Positions 22,079-33,765 are shown, numbered from the stretch's first letter. The stretch: 64,000 bases of DNA from Isoetes taiwanensis (GCA_021234155.1 JAJEKV010000008.1:19111308-19175307), one strand, 5' to 3'. The notes: generated by a model from the letters alone, not told the origin. Numbers and translations are program-made.

Positions 22079-22774
22079 ACGAGGTAAAAAAAGGCAATTT
22101 CAAAGCTCGAGTCCCAGAAGGTCGAAAATGAATAACCTTCAAACATCCTATGTATTTTCTATTAAAAAATACCCTCCCCATAAATTTCCTACGTATTTTC
22201 CATGAAAAATAGACCCTCCCCATGTATTATCTAATGGACACATATCCAATGGACCATTGGGCTCATATTTAGCTATGTAAAGAGTAATGCCTAATGCACA
22301 ACATATGCACCTTATAACCTATGAGAGCCTATTAGACCTATGCATTAAATCTATTAATATGCATTAGACCTACTAATATGTACTTGTCCCCATTTTGTGG
22401 GTTAAACAAGGTGTAAATTATATCATGATCTTCGCAACGTTAAATTTTTACCTTAGAATAAGAATATATGCCTAGAAAACTTGCACCATGGGAACATAAT
22501 GTTTAACGTGTGAACATAGTAGCACACACATAAAAAGAGGAAATTGGGGACACGTCAAAATATAATCCTATATTATTAGCATTTATTTTACACTTTCTTT
22601 TTGAATGTATTATTTTACCCTTTTTTTTCTAATACCCCGTCTTTTTCTCGCCCATGCTTGAATTTTAAAAATTATTTATTTCACACTTTTTTTTTCAACG
22701 TATTATTTTACCCCTTTTTTTCTAATACCCCGCCTTTTTTTCCCCATGCTTGAATTTTAAACTTTGGTACATAC

Positions 22775-22937
22775 CTTTGAGATGAAGTTCATTTGTACCG
22801 CTTTTGGAAGAAGCTCCCCCAAATAGCCATAGCTCCCAATCGGCTTTACTCCACCTCCGATCCAAACTCAACCCCTCCGCCTTTGCACCTCCATAACCCA
22901 TTCCTCCGGTTCCATTTTCATCTCCCATAGCTCGCAT
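22775..22937 (-). CDS. Exon-like ORF, unrecognised
   Basis: ATG at 22937 opens 54 codons (MRAMGDENGTGGMGYGGAKA…, including RRWSKADWELWLF) and ends at a consensus donor AAAG|GTATGT at 22775. Codon texture looks real and the donor is good, but no partner exon was identified. It lies upstream of the chimeric PPO-tail gene on the same strand and could be its first exon; this is inference. No function assigned. Confidence 0.3.
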
Positions 22938-24092
22938 GAATCTGCCTTCTCATTTGGAATGGGAGGCAATGGAGCATTCGTATAACAGTAGCAAACCGTA
23001 ACAGCCGCAAAACTGAGGAAACAAAGAACCCGCCGCTAATACACAAAGAAATCAGAGCTTAACACCGCAAATCATGGGCCATAGCCGCTTCTTGAAGCTT
23101 TTGTCCGCCATGCGCCTTGCACGACTGCGGAGCGTAGCCTCCATAATAATGAGCTTTAGAGATGAAAAACAAGCAGGAATCCGCCTTTGCTTCCGACCTT
23201 TGCTTTCGGCGCTGCTTCCAAATTTCTTCAGAATCCGCCCTTTTGTTTTGCAGCCGGAGAAACAAGAAATTCATATCTCTGATCATTTTGATGGAAAGCG
23301 AAATTCCGCTGAATACCGGTCCAAAATGGGCGCAGGCAGGCTCGTGGACGATCTGCCGATCCGGGCCCTTGCTTGTCGTGGTTCGGAAGGGCACGCAGTC
23401 ACGCAGGCCGCTGAATTCCCCGCCAAGGAGCTACCCCAAAAGTCGAGGAAGATGCGCCATGTGCCATGCAACTAATTTTACCAAAAAGAGAAGGATTTGG
23501 CGAGACAAATTGGCGCTACCGTAATAGTAACGCGGAACATGGCCTTTAACGTAAAAAAGGGTCCAAATTAAGAGGAGGGCGGATGGCACAGATCCGGAAG
23601 GGGAGACGATCTCTCTTGGCAGATCCGGCACCAGCAAATCGGCCTGTGCTTAGTTGTATTCTGAATCCGACCTACAGGGAATTCAATTAACTTGGAATAC
23701 AGATTTCAAAGTTCTTACCTTTCTTGTGCAAAGATCGCCAGCTGTTTGGATCGTGACTCACCAAGGAGTTGCTAGCATATGCAATTGGCGGAAACCGAAG
23801 GCTGATTTTCTGGCGCAGGCTGAAGCAGCGGTGGATTTGAAGCCGTGTGGCCGGCAGGGTGGTATGATAATGCCGTCCACGCTTTCACTTTGCTGCAAGA
23901 TGTGGAAATGTGGAAGCAATAAGTATGTTATGTGGTATGTTATGTATCCACGGCGGCATCATTGGAAGCTCCATCAAAATGGTGTTTTCCAATTCTCGAC
24001 TCACTAGTCGAGAAGAGGAGAATGATTTATATTTTTTTAATTAGTTATTTATTTAATTAAATTAATTAAATTATTGTATAATTAATTAAATT
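22938..24092. other. No recognisable gene
   Basis: Several overlapping ORFs of 100-130 codons between 23059 and 24007 on both strands, none with known motifs. The first part may be 5' flank of the exon-like ORF at 22937. Just left of it, 22590-22760 holds a direct repeat of a CTAATACCCCG…CCCATGCTTGAATTTTAAA block. Confidence 0.45.
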
Positions 24093-24300
24093 AATTATTC
24101 TTCTCCCTTGCCCCTTACCCCTTCCCCTTGCCCCCTCCCCCCCACCCCTTCTTCTCCCTTGCCCTTCTTCTCCCTTTGTCCCCTTGCCCCCTTCCCCTTC
24201 CCCTTGCCCCTTCTTCTCCCTTGCCCCCCCCCTTGCCCCTCTTCTCCTCCCCTTTCTCACTCCCCCCTTCCCCCCTTCCCCTCCCCCTTTCGATCTCACC
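24093..24300. repeat. CCCTTGCCCC/CTTCTC pyrimidine-rich low-complexity tract
   Basis: About 200 bp almost purely pyrimidine on the plus strand. All plus-strand ORFs here are Pro/Ser/Leu artefacts. Preceded by a short AT-only run (24030-24090). Confidence 0.9.
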
Positions 24301-24699
24301 TCGCTCAACTTTCTCAACTATTTATTTGGAAATTCTGTAAGAAAATATTATGAACCAGTCCTTGTTATATGATGTGAAATTTTGATGTCAATATGAGTCC
24401 CATTTTCAGTGCGAGTCCCAAAATTCAAGATTTCTCCCACTTTAATTAAATACGACTTATAGTAGCAATCAAGAAATTTAAGTGCTCTATTCTATGCTTT
24501 AATGTTTCTATTTGAAGCCACATATGCTTTTGTAGCTTGTTACACTGTGTTTGTGCAAGTTTTAGGTCTTAAGCATTGGGTACATTTGAAAGAAGAAATT
24601 TTCTGTGATAGATCTAAATACTACGCATCTTTGAATATTAGCACATGTGATTCTGGATACATCCCATTCTAGTAATCTCTACTCTTGATCTCTTCACTT
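24301..24699. other. No recognisable gene
   Basis: AT-rich sequence without ORFs or motifs, leading into the duplicated block. Confidence 0.5.
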
Positions 24700-25195
24700 T
24701 TTCAATCTCTTCACTTTTTCAATCTCGCTCGAATGTCTTTGCATTGCCAATGACTTGCATTCCACCCTTTAAACCTATGCAACAGTCAATCTGAACAAAT
24801 TTGTCAATTGGCCCTTGCTATTATAACGCTTTAGCTTTTGACATATCCGAGACAAGAATGCATATGATCAAGATATATGCTGAAATATCACTTCTACATA
24901 GGGTGTCTTTTGCATCTAGTCGACTAAGAGAAATGTTCACTACAGCCTTGGCCGCCGTGATAAATTTCTTGCATATGTAATCTATTATGAATTTCGAAAC
25001 TTCATGTGTATTAGCCAACCATGGAGTATACTTCTTATCAAAGTATTCGTTTTTCACCTTGTATTTGTATTTTCTATGTACAAATTCAATTGCATATGCT
25101 AGATTATTCTCTTGACCAACGATCAAGATCACCATAAAGCAAGATTTAGCCATAAAGTAGGATAAAACTTATTATATTATTACATCATAACTTAT
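24700..25195. repeat. Segmental duplication, copy B
   Basis: Counterpart of 12549-13165. In copy A the block continues directly into the PPO 3' flank. In copy B that flank starts only at 28149, so about 2.95 kb (25196-28145) was inserted here or lost from copy A. Confidence 0.85.
24821..25153 (-). CDS. Unrecognised 110-codon ORF in duplicated block B
   Basis: The ORF reads MAKSCFMVILIVGQENN at the start and contains FVHRKYKYKVKNEYFDKKYT and FITAAKAVVNISLSRLDAKD. It is undisturbed here, but the matching copy A sequence carries indels and an insertion, so at most this copy codes. Just to the right, 25202-25262 on the opposite strand reads KKLIAAAKAAANVSLPQL, similar to CKKFITAAKAVVNISLSRL, implying an inverted repeat of part of it. 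No family recognised. Confidence 0.3.
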   Translation of the reverse strand: MAKSCFMVILIVGQENNLAYAIEFVHRKYKYKVKNEYFDKKYTPWLANTHEVSKFIIDYICKKFITAAKAVVNISLSRLDAKDTLCRSDISAYILIICILVSDMSKAKAL

Positions 25196-25224
25196 TATTA
25201 CAAGAAACTTATCGCGGCGGCCAA

Positions 25225-25306
25225 GGCCGCCGCGAACGTTTCTCTTCCCCAACTCGTCTATACATGGCCGCCGCGAACGTTTCTCTTCCCCAACTCGTCT
25301 ATACAT
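25225..25306. repeat. 41-bp tandem duplication
   Basis: GGCCGCCGCGAACGTTTCTC-type unit at 25225-25265 and 25266-25306, essentially identical. It follows the GC palindrome GCGGCGGCCAAGGCCGCCGC at about 25213-25234. Confidence 0.9.
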
Positions 25307-28148
25307 GCCCTGTCAAAGAAATAAACTATTGCAAATAGCATGTTACTTGCTACCTAAACTGTTTCAAATATTGCCTAAAATGCTTTTACTTGGACTGGAT
25401 CATGGAAACATACTATATTTTGCTCTCCACTTAGAGCTTGTGAAAGATAAAGTTGCATATCATGAATATGGTGATGTCGAAGGCTAGAAGCTTTATAGAC
25501 CAACTGGATGGCATCATCCCATGGCCATAGAACAAATGCCTTAAACTGTGGCCATAAAGTACATGCCTTAAACTAATGCATGTGACCTAGCATATAAAAA
25601 ATTTACAGTATCATTTCCCATTTGACTTATTCACTGCAAACTAGATTTGAAACATAGGTTGTGTCCGATTGTAATGAGCAACACGGCAGACTAATGGACC
25701 TGGATGGTTTAACCTAACTTAGGGTGTATATTCATCTTGCATAAAAATGCACATAACGAAGCAATCAACATAATAGAGATTAGGGAACTTGATTCTTGCA
25801 TAACAATGCACATAACGAAGCAATCAACATAATAGAGATTAGGGAACTTGCTATATGATGCAAGTGTGTGGCAATTACCAAATGCGCCGCAATAACAGTA
25901 TCACATGAAATGCACAAATGTTGCCACCTTGTAAGTTAACCTATGACCTTTACTTTTCTTTAAACATTTGAATTGACAACACAATTTTCAAGACAAACAT
26001 CTGCCATCATCTTCAACGTGAGAGAATACTTGAAGGGAACAGAAGCATTTTAAGGCTAGAAATGGTTTTATAGAGCAAGAGTTTTAACGAGATAAATTTA
26101 CAACCTGCTTTGTATCTTAACAACCTGCTTTGTATCTTACTAAATGCGTACAACCTACCATCATTTGCACTAGCAACCTCAACATCTGGTGCAGAAATTG
26201 TAGCAAAAGTCAAGCTCACCATTATTTAATTGTCTGGAAACATAATACACAGGCATAAATAAAAGCTAGAACATAAAGGGAAACAAAAAGAGAGGACAAT
26301 AGTTCAGGATTGCCAGGCATAAAAAAGTCAAAATTTCTGAAGCTGACTGTCTACTAGTCCTTATTACAGCCAAGCTATAAAATCCAGCTTAAGAATCATG
26401 TTTTCAAAATAATGAGATCCCTTTCAACAAAGAGAAAATTGCATGTCTTTAGAAGAGAGAGCTCCACTCATTTCCCATTTGAAATTTGCCAGACGAAAAC
26501 ATTTTAAAACCAAAGAGGAACTTGCCTCCTGTGATCAGAGTACTCACAAATCCCACAAAAATCTTCTATTACAAATCTCACTGTGTTCAAGAACTTAGTT
26601 GCCTCAAGCAAGAAATTCACTGGCCTTGCCAAGCCACCTTCTTAAGAAATTTTAAACTCGAAGCATTTATTCCCTAAGATCTAAAACAAAGACTACACAT
26701 CAATTGAAGCTTGCAGGCCTTTCTATTTGCAACTTACCCCGGCATGTGATCATCGGGCTAAATGCCACGCTCTAAACAGTAAAGCACAAGGGAAACCTTT
26801 GGTCGGAAAATATTTCAGGGATCTGCCTAAATGCTGCAGACCAAGCCCCTGTTTTGGGGTCTACAAATCAGTTCCATGGGCCTTACAAATCATGGCACAC
26901 AAGCCCCAGTTTGTGGGCAAAATTTCAAACCCTCATGTGTCGGAACTGGAGTTGCAGAAAAACCCACAACAAAAAGATCCGAAGCACAACAGTTTTGGAC
27001 TTACCATTTTCTCTGTCTGCATGATCAAATCTGGCAAATCTGTGTATAGCAGAAGCGATGTCCTTGATATAGATATCAAATCCAGATCCCCTGCAAGAGT
27101 GCAATGTTTTAAATCAAAACGAGAAGCATAAGAGTCCCTTAGCATTGCTTGTCAGCGGCCATAACCAGAGCTTTAATTTCTGTAAAAAAAAAATAGAAGG
27201 GTTTCAGTTCCAGTTGACAACGAACCTGAGTCCCGAAGGAGAAAGCTTGCTTCGAGCCCAAAGCGTAAGAATCCAGTGTAATTTTCCAAATCCTCTAGCT
27301 TCACTCCAGGGCTCATTTATTTTTGCAGTGAACATTGCAGAACCATTGGAGTGCAGGTAGCAAATCAGACTTGGCACAGCCAAGAACAGAATGGATTTTC
27401 GCTTAGAAACAAAGGAGCTCGGGCTAAAAACAGGGGATATGATCTCTGAATCAAAAGAACAGGGGATTTTTCTGGCGAGAGGCTTGAAGTAAGGCTTACC
27501 TGATCTATTTTAATGACGTGGGCAATGGATTTGCTCACCGGAATTGAAACTAAAGCCATGATTTCAACTGATTTTCGCTTATTCTAACGCCGAAATTAGC
27601 TGCTTTTATGCTTGCGAAAGACACAGACTAGGTCTTGGGGTTTCGGAGAGATAAATTTCGTCACTGGAATTCAAAGGAAAGGATGGGCAACTATATACAC
27701 AGAGCAAATTTTGGAAGCAACTCACCGGGGGTTTTCTAGCTCTGGCTGCACGGCTAGTGCTAGTCTTGTGCAGGGCGATGGAGATAGCAGCCTTCGTGAG
27801 AATTCAGATGAATCACAAGAATATATGGGCAGGCCGGCTCAGAATACGTCACAGGAGCTTGGAAATCGTGGCAAACCCTATCATATAAAGGAAAACTTCA
27901 TCTGCAACCCGTGCAAAGACTTCAACCATATCCCTCCGCATGGGATTTGATGTCGCTTCCCAAATCCGGCGATGGCGGTGCAATCTATCTAGCTCCGGAC
28001 CATTCTAATCCGGCGGAATGGCGAGTACAGGGTGGGCCTGCCGTCTTTTTTTTTTTTTTTTTCCATATTTTCTTTATAATGACTATTTTTTCCTCAGAAA
28101 CCGAATATCCCAAAAGCATTTCGTAGGAGAGTTATATATGTTTATATT
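25307..28148. other. Unique insert between duplicated block and PPO 3' flank
   Basis: No identified gene. Minus-strand exon-like pieces can be chained in phase: 27559-27500 (MALVSIPVSKSIAHVIKIDQ, donor GTAAGC), 27298 to about 27223 (LEDLENYTGFLRFGLEASFL…), then about 27091-27004 ending at GTAAGT. The second acceptor is poor and the product is unknown. A 58-bp unit ending AATAGAGATTAGGGAACTTG is repeated at about 25733-25850. A poly-T run occurs at 28047-28062. Confidence 0.35.
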
Positions 28149-28270
28149 ATTATAATAGCCACCCTATTATCATAATGAGTGGCGCAAATCATAAAAATAC
28201 TTGTACTTTCTTAATTAGCATGGTAGAACATTAGGAAGGCCACAATGCGAAGTTCAATGAAGATTTAGTT

Positions 28271-30067
28271 TCATTGGTACTCGACGTCAAAGCCCTTGAC
28301 GACGATCTTCTCACCTCCGTTTCTTGGAACCAAGGTAACATCAAAACTTTCCCCTGCCTTAATTCCAAGATCTTGCAATGTCTCACCAATCCCTAGCCTT
28401 ACAGTGGTGGTCCTTGTCATATTTTCACTTCCTTTCTTCATATGGGGTAGGTGCAAGAAACTACCTGCATATTCTATGACATCCAAGGATGTCAATGAAT
28501 CAGCTCCAGGCAAGTTGATAAAAACATCAAATCCCACTAGCTCATGCATGGAGAATTCGACACCCTGTATAAGAAGAACTACCTCAGATCCAGACGATCC
28601 ATGTGCCATGGCCATGTTGGCAATGGAAGCAAGGGATGCAACTTTGGCAGGTGGATACTTGACTTTTGAGCTGAAAGGGGAGGCTAGCTTTTGAGATTTA
28701 CCAGCTTTAATGGTACCAAATTCAGGGACCTCAACCTTCTTACCCTTGAGCTTAGATACTCCAGAGGAAGCGGCGGCGGAGGTGGTGGACTTGGAGGTTA
28801 ACCAAGTGAGAGGCATGTTTTGATAAGTATATCCAAGCTGATTTATGTCGAGGCCATCTCGAACTTTGACTTTGACGGGGTCACCATTTTCATCGAAGAA
28901 GACAAAGGCAGCATCAAGCCAGTCAGAGTCGGTAAACTCCTGGCGGTTAAGGCGGGTCTTCCAGATCCACCAGAGGCGGTCAACGTTAGCGTGATGGGCG
29001 AAAAAGATGGGGTCAAGGGCGGCAGAATAGAGGGCGCCCATGTCTTCAAAGGGAGCGTTATTACCGCCGGACCAGACATGGACGAATCCGTGAGCATTAG
29101 CTTCAAGGCTACCCTCGCCTGCAGTGGTAGGATCTGGGTCTTCGGCCCGGTATGGCTCGCCCATGAAAAGCCTTGCAGTCTTAGCCCCGCTCACCATCTG
29201 CTGATACATGACCGCGTTGTTGGATCTGCGTAGCGTAGCCAAATCACCCTGCCTCTCTGGGCTCCCCGGTGCCCAGCTCAGATCGGCTATGGCCGGAGGC
29301 TGGTGCAGCGTATTCCGCTTCGCATCATACAGCGATGCTGCCGTTGTGTACATTACTGGCATGGTATTGGGCAGCGGCGAATCGTCGCCCTGATTATCCC
29401 AGTTCCAAAACGGAAGCCGGAAATCATCATCGCCCAGCAGCTTCTGGAGGATCCGTTCGTGGAAATACAAATACCACCTGTGCCAGGGCAGAAAAATCCA
29501 GCTGTAGTGGACGTTGAAGGGGTTCTGCGTACCCGGCTGAACCAATCTGCCGTCGCAGAAGACGCAGTGGATGTAGCCCTGGTTGATCTGCTTGCGGGGG
29601 TCGGAGTCGGGCAGATTTCGCAGCAGAGTGTAGGCCCGGCTATACTTTTCTATGTATTCGGAGTCTGCGAGATGGGCAGCTGGGCGACGGCGGACCTTCG
29701 GATTGGCTGGAAGGATATAATCCTTCACGGCCTTTGTGGTTTTGGGGAGGCAGCAATTCAGATCTGTATCGCTGCTGCTTGGTTGACAGAGGTTCAGATC
29801 CGGTGGCTGAACTGGGGATGCAAATGCCCATGGATTATTTAGCAGAAACGGTAGGCCTGCTGCTCCCATTGACGAGCCCAGCAGAATCTCCCTTCTCTTC
29901 ATTGCTTCATGATCGTAGCTGCTTCGGCATATCAGCAAATTGTTGCCCTGCCTCTTCCCTTCTGAAGACCTGGCTATGGCCAAGGATTGACTGCCTCCAA
30001 TGTTTTTGGAGAAGCCAATCTGCGCTAACGAAGGAGCAACAGGCGAGGATAACAATCTGGCCTCCAT
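28271..30067 (-). CDS. PPO: Polyphenol oxidase, chloroplast type (intact, intronless, 598 aa)
   Basis: A type-3 copper enzyme that oxidises mono/o-diphenols to o-quinones. The start at 30067 is chosen over an ATG at 30121 because the latter falls about where transcription should begin, given a TATTTAAA at 30144-30151. Residues 1-57 are a Ser-rich transit peptide. KRREILLG (57-64) is a twin-arginine thylakoid signal, ending at AFA-83. The tyrosinase core has CuA His167, His187 and His196 (YIHC, VHYSW, PWHRW). Cys171 is the expected thioether partner of His187. CuB has His326, His330 and one of His358/359 (NAHGFVHVW, FFAHHANVDRLW). The YxY motif is Tyr413/Tyr415. PPO1_DWL (DWL at 382-384) and the C-terminal shielding domain follow. 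That domain has GFDVFIN where KFDV is usual. N-terminal Cys94, Cys105 and Cys106 match the family disulfide cysteines. All expected ligands are present and no frameshift is seen. Length is normal for plant PPOs. Confidence 0.96.
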   Translation of the reverse strand: MEARLLSSPVAPSLAQIGFSKNIGGSQSLAIARSSEGKRQGNNLLICRSSYDHEAMKRREILLGSSMGAAGLPFLLNNPWAFASPVQPPDLNLCQPSSSDTDLNCCLPKTTKAVKDYILPANPKVRRRPAAHLADSEYIEKYSRAYTLLRNLPDSDPRKQINQGYIHCVFCDGRLVQPGTQNPFNVHYSWIFLPWHRWYLYFHERILQKLLGDDDFRLPFWNWDNQGDDSPLPNTMPVMYTTAASLYDAKRNTLHQPPAIADLSWAPGSPERQGDLATLRRSNNAVMYQQMVSGAKTARLFMGEPYRAEDPDPTTAGEGSLEANAHGFVHVWSGGNNAPFEDMGALYSAALDPIFFAHHANVDRLWWIWKTRLNRQEFTDSDWLDAAFVFFDENGDPVKVKVRDGLDINQLGYTYQNMPLTWLTSKSTTSAAASSGVSKLKGKKVEVPEFGTIKAGKSQKLASPFSSKVKYPPAKVASLASIANMAMAHGSSGSEVVLLIQGVEFSMHELVGFDVFINLPGADSLTSLDVIEYAGSFLHLPHMKKGSENMTRTTTVRLGIGETLQDLGIKAGESFDVTLVPRNGGEKIVVKGFDVEYQ

Positions 30068-30143
30068 TGTTTTCCTCTTGCAGAAATCCTCACATTTTAT
30101 AGGTGAACAAGCACCTTGCACGTTCTCGTTTAGTGACAGTGGC

Positions 30144-30151
30144 TTTAAATA
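30144..30151 (-). promoter_or_regulatory. TATA-like box of PPO
   Basis: TATTTAAA on the minus strand, about 75-85 bp upstream of the preferred ATG (30067). A second TATAAAA lies close to the ATG at about 30094-30100, which would leave too short a leader for that start. Confidence 0.45.
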
Positions 30152-30886
30152 GATTCATAGCCTCTTATCTTACAGCATAAGACTATCTAGCTCAATATTT
30201 ATTTTTCTTTGATGAGTTCGATGACTATAGGCATCCAGCCTCATATTTTAACATTTTGTATTGCTTCTAACTTCATATTTCCCCTTTGACCTCATACCCA
30301 AAACTTTATTGTATTGCTTGTAACATGCTCCCTCTTTGGACTTGGGGTCTCGTGATCAAATATCCTTTATATTTCCATTACTCTGTCATTATAGTCGCCG
30401 TAACATAACATGTAACACATGTAGCCGGTTTGACATTTTTGTTATATAACAGCCTGGCTTTGGACATTCGTTACTTATCCACATTACCACTTGTATCACA
30501 CTTTAGTTAAATCAATAGACTTAAAGTAGTGCGATATACTCTATACTCCTAGAATATGCCTTAGAGTAACAACTTGGTTATTGTTTATTACCATTTTTTG
30601 AATTTAAAAGGACCCGACCTATTTGGCAGAAATTAACTAGAATATAAGGTTGCTTGTAAGGTTCAAAGTCTATTTGATTGATAAAAGAAATGAGTTTACC
30701 TTTTTAGAGTGCCTAGTGAGGCTCAATAGCAACAGTTTTTTATGTTGACGTAAACATTCGACAATCCTTCTTTTTAGAGTGCCTAGTGAGGCTCAATAGC
30801 AACAGTTTTTTATGTTGACATAAACATTCGACAATCCTTCTTATGAGTTTGCTCTAATTGCTCGTATTAAATCATGTTATGAAGTA
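30152..30886. other. PPO upstream region, no gene
   Basis: AT-rich. Contains a 70-bp tandem duplication listed separately and may hold PPO promoter elements that I cannot define. Confidence 0.5.
30701..30840. repeat. 70-bp tandem duplication
   Basis: Units 30701-30770 and 30771-30840 differ at a single base (GACG/GACA), indicating a recent event. Confidence 0.95.
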
Positions 30887-30914
30887 CTAGTCACGGTGCC
30901 CAGCGTTGCTGGGC
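30887..30914 (-). mobile_element. Helitron 3' terminus (minus orientation)
   Basis: Minus strand: hairpin GCCCAGCAACGCTGGGC (30914-30898), spacer ACCGTGA, CTAG (30890-30887), then T. The same hairpin occurs at 34458-34474 and 62334-62350. An ACTATTCTATTCTATTC motif sits just upstream of the hairpin on the minus strand. The 5' end was not identified. Confidence 0.65.
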
Positions 30915-31140
30915 ATAAGTTGGGCAGAATAGAATAGAATAGTTGGCAGAGAATCTGCTTATTGTGGTTGTAATACTGTTTGGTCACATCCCATGATTTT
31001 GCATCATGTAACATTTTCCATGATGCCCTTTATCACATTGCAAACAAACACGTAATGAATTTGCAACATAGCAATTCAATGAAATAGAGATTTCTCTCTA
31101 GCATCTTATCTTATCTTATCTAGCATTTTAAGATTTGATT

Positions 31141-31282
31141 CATTTAGATTTATTAAGATTGGACTCAATGGAGAAGCTTAAATATATGAATTATGTCTAC
31201 ATATTATGGTTCATTTAGGTTTATTAAGATTGGACTCATTGGATAAGCTTAAATATATGAATTATGTCTGCATAATATATAT
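31141..31282. repeat. 71-bp tandem duplication
   Basis: Units beginning CATTTAG at 31141 and 31212, about 90% identical. Confidence 0.85.
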
Positions 31283-31728
31283 TCGTGATATCTATTGTAC
31301 ATTGATTTGGATTGACATGTTTTTGTTTTAACATGCATCTCCATGTCTATCCGTGCAACATATGTGCATAACTCGTAGATATCTTATTTCCACTATTTTA
31401 GGCACATCTTTGACAATTTTAGGCACACCATTGGTGTTTTTTTTTTTTAATATATGCTTTGTAAACATCGTTCTTCACCAAGTTCTTAGAATAATAAAAC
31501 TGCTTTATGTTGCACTTATTTTGTATATGTACCTTAATCTAGAATTGGAGCAGGATTAATTAATGTGATCAATAGATTTGCAATTTATCATGTTATTTAA
31601 TATAGAATTTGAGCAAGGTTATTATTGTGGATCAATGAATTTGAAACTTATCATGTCACTGTCTCTTTCTTCTTAGTTCATGGCACATTTTGTTAATTCC
31701 TCGTGTCGTATTTTGCAAAATGCTTTAT

Positions 31729-33110
31729 AGTAGAAAGGTAAGGTCCTGTAGTATAAAATGCTTCCGTTGAGCACTTGAGCAGCTGGTCTAACGGGGGTGA
31801 ATACTTCTGAAGAAAGTACAGGGAAAATGTTCTGCAAAAAATGAGGATCAATCAAGTGCTCCGTTAAAAGCACTTGAAAGACAATATTGATTGGGACGAA
31901 ATCGTAGGATAGGGCGTTCTTAGAGCTCCAAGATCTTGCAAAGCATAGTCATCTAATTTCTAGAAACTTCAAATGGTATATTTTATAGAAGCTAAAATGC
32001 CCACATTTATGATGTAAGCAAGATATTTGGTGATCATAAAATGATTAAAGAAACTCTGTAACAAATTGAGACATATTCGAACCATCTGATGCTCTTAACC
32101 CTTTACTATATACCTATTTGGTGGCAAAGATTGAGAAGTATGCAAGCACAGCAAATGTACATACATAGCCATAAATGAAAAATACCTTATCTGGCTGAAT
32201 CCCTAACTGCTGCATTTGGTAATAAAGCTCATTATCTTTTCCATCTCGTACATATCTGGTAATCATCTTGTGCATCTTGTGTCTAAAGGAAATCCCAAAA
32301 TAGCTGAAGCATTTCCTATCTGTAATTTAGTTGAGAAACAACAAAACTTAGCAGAACAAACAACCAGGGATAAGTCAAAAGAGATAAAGTGGAAAACACA
32401 TATTAAGTGTTTTGTTGCTTATCTTATGCAAGTATAAGCCACTTGAAGTCCCAATATGACTATCAAAAGCTGACAATAGAGACATCATGCATAAAAGCTT
32501 ACATGACAGACTCTACAGGACAAAGCTCTTTAACTTCAGCAACAACTTTTGCTGTTGTGATGGCTTTGTAGATGGCAGCACGCCTGGCAGAATGTCCAAT
32601 GGAATGTTCATTAGTTAGTGTTGTTAGAATATCTGATTGCCAAGAAGATAGGTAAGGCCATAGCCAAGACCTTGGCCGACCAACACCATTGCCAATACTT
32701 GCAAAAATCATGCAGTGTCGATTCTACAAAATGCTTTATAGTAGGAAGGTAAGGTCCTCTAGCATAAAATGCTTATGTTGAGGGCCTGCGCGGCTGATCT
32801 AGTGGGGTCCATAAGATCTCTGTCACCTTGATAGTCCCTAAAGAAGGATGGTGGCACTCATCTGCTTCTATACAACATGCGTCAAGTTTCAAAGCATACA
32901 GAATCAATATTTACTGCCCTTTTGGTCTCCTTATACATTTGCTCACTTCACTGCAGAACTTCAAATAATGAATTCAGTGGCCAAATGTAGTATAAAATGC
33001 TTCTGTTGAGGGCCTGCGCAGCTGGTCTAGTGGGGGCCATAAGATCTTTGTCACCTTGATAGTCCCTAAAGAAGGATGATGGCATTCATCTGTTTCTATA
33101 CATACTGAAA
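31729..33110. repeat. Three-copy dispersed repeat
   Basis: A block with ATAAAATGCTT…TTGAG…GCAGCTGGTCTAGTGGGGG occurs at about 31750-31810, 32735-32890 and 32990-33110. The latter two share about 120 bp, through CACCTTGATAGTCCCTAAAG. The GGTCTAGTGG core faintly resembles a Pol III A box, but no B box follows. Confidence 0.75.
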
Positions 33111-33112
33111 CA

Positions 33113-33300
33113 ACATTTACTTAAGATTTCCATCAAATTTTTGAACGTTTGGGTCAAGTGCACAAGCTTTTTATATGCAATAAGGTTAGCAGAACTTAGT
33201 TCCAACTGAATCAACATTTACTTAAGATTTCCATCAAATTTTTGAACGTTTGGGTCAAGTGCACAAGCTTTTTATATGCAATAATGTTAGCATAACTGGG
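33113..33300. repeat. 101-bp tandem duplication
   Basis: ACATTTACTTAAGATTTCCA units start at 33113 and 33214 and are nearly identical for about 85 bp. Confidence 0.9.
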
Positions 33301-33765
33301 ATTTTGATTATCCAAGGGGTGTAGACATTGGTTATGTTGATTTCCCATTGTTAAAGGGACTGCCTATTTTGGACGTTCCAAGTCAAGTTTAATCAATCCA
33401 GGTTCTAAGAACATAACTTGATAATGAATAGGATATAGAACAAAAAATGAAGCTAAAACCTTAGTGGACAAAGCCTATAAAAGCTTGTTCGTTCCTCACA
33501 TCCAAGCCTTCTTCCTTGCCAATCGTTCAACTGCAATGTAAGATCAAAATCAAAATGAAGACCCAAATGATTAAAGCTAAAACTTAAAGCACAGATTACA
33601 AACAAATCAACGGTCTTTTCCAAGCAGCAAAAGAAGTATTCATTCTTTCTCTAGTGTTATGTTCCTCATACAGATCAATGAGATAGTTATAGGAGTTCAT
33701 CTCAGGATGTACTGCAGTGGCTTCCTACGTAAGAAAATTGATCCATTCTTCAAGAACAGGGGCAA

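Noticed and set aside
24066-24372. Pro-rich and Gly/Lys-rich ORFs
   Set aside because: Low-complexity pyrimidine tract.
29208-29842. Plus-strand ORFs across PPO
   Set aside because: Antisense shadows of the PPO coding sequence.
30068-30121. Upstream ATG (30121) as PPO start
   Set aside because: It adds 18 residues that weaken the transit peptide and lies at the likely transcription start relative to TATTTAAA at 30144.
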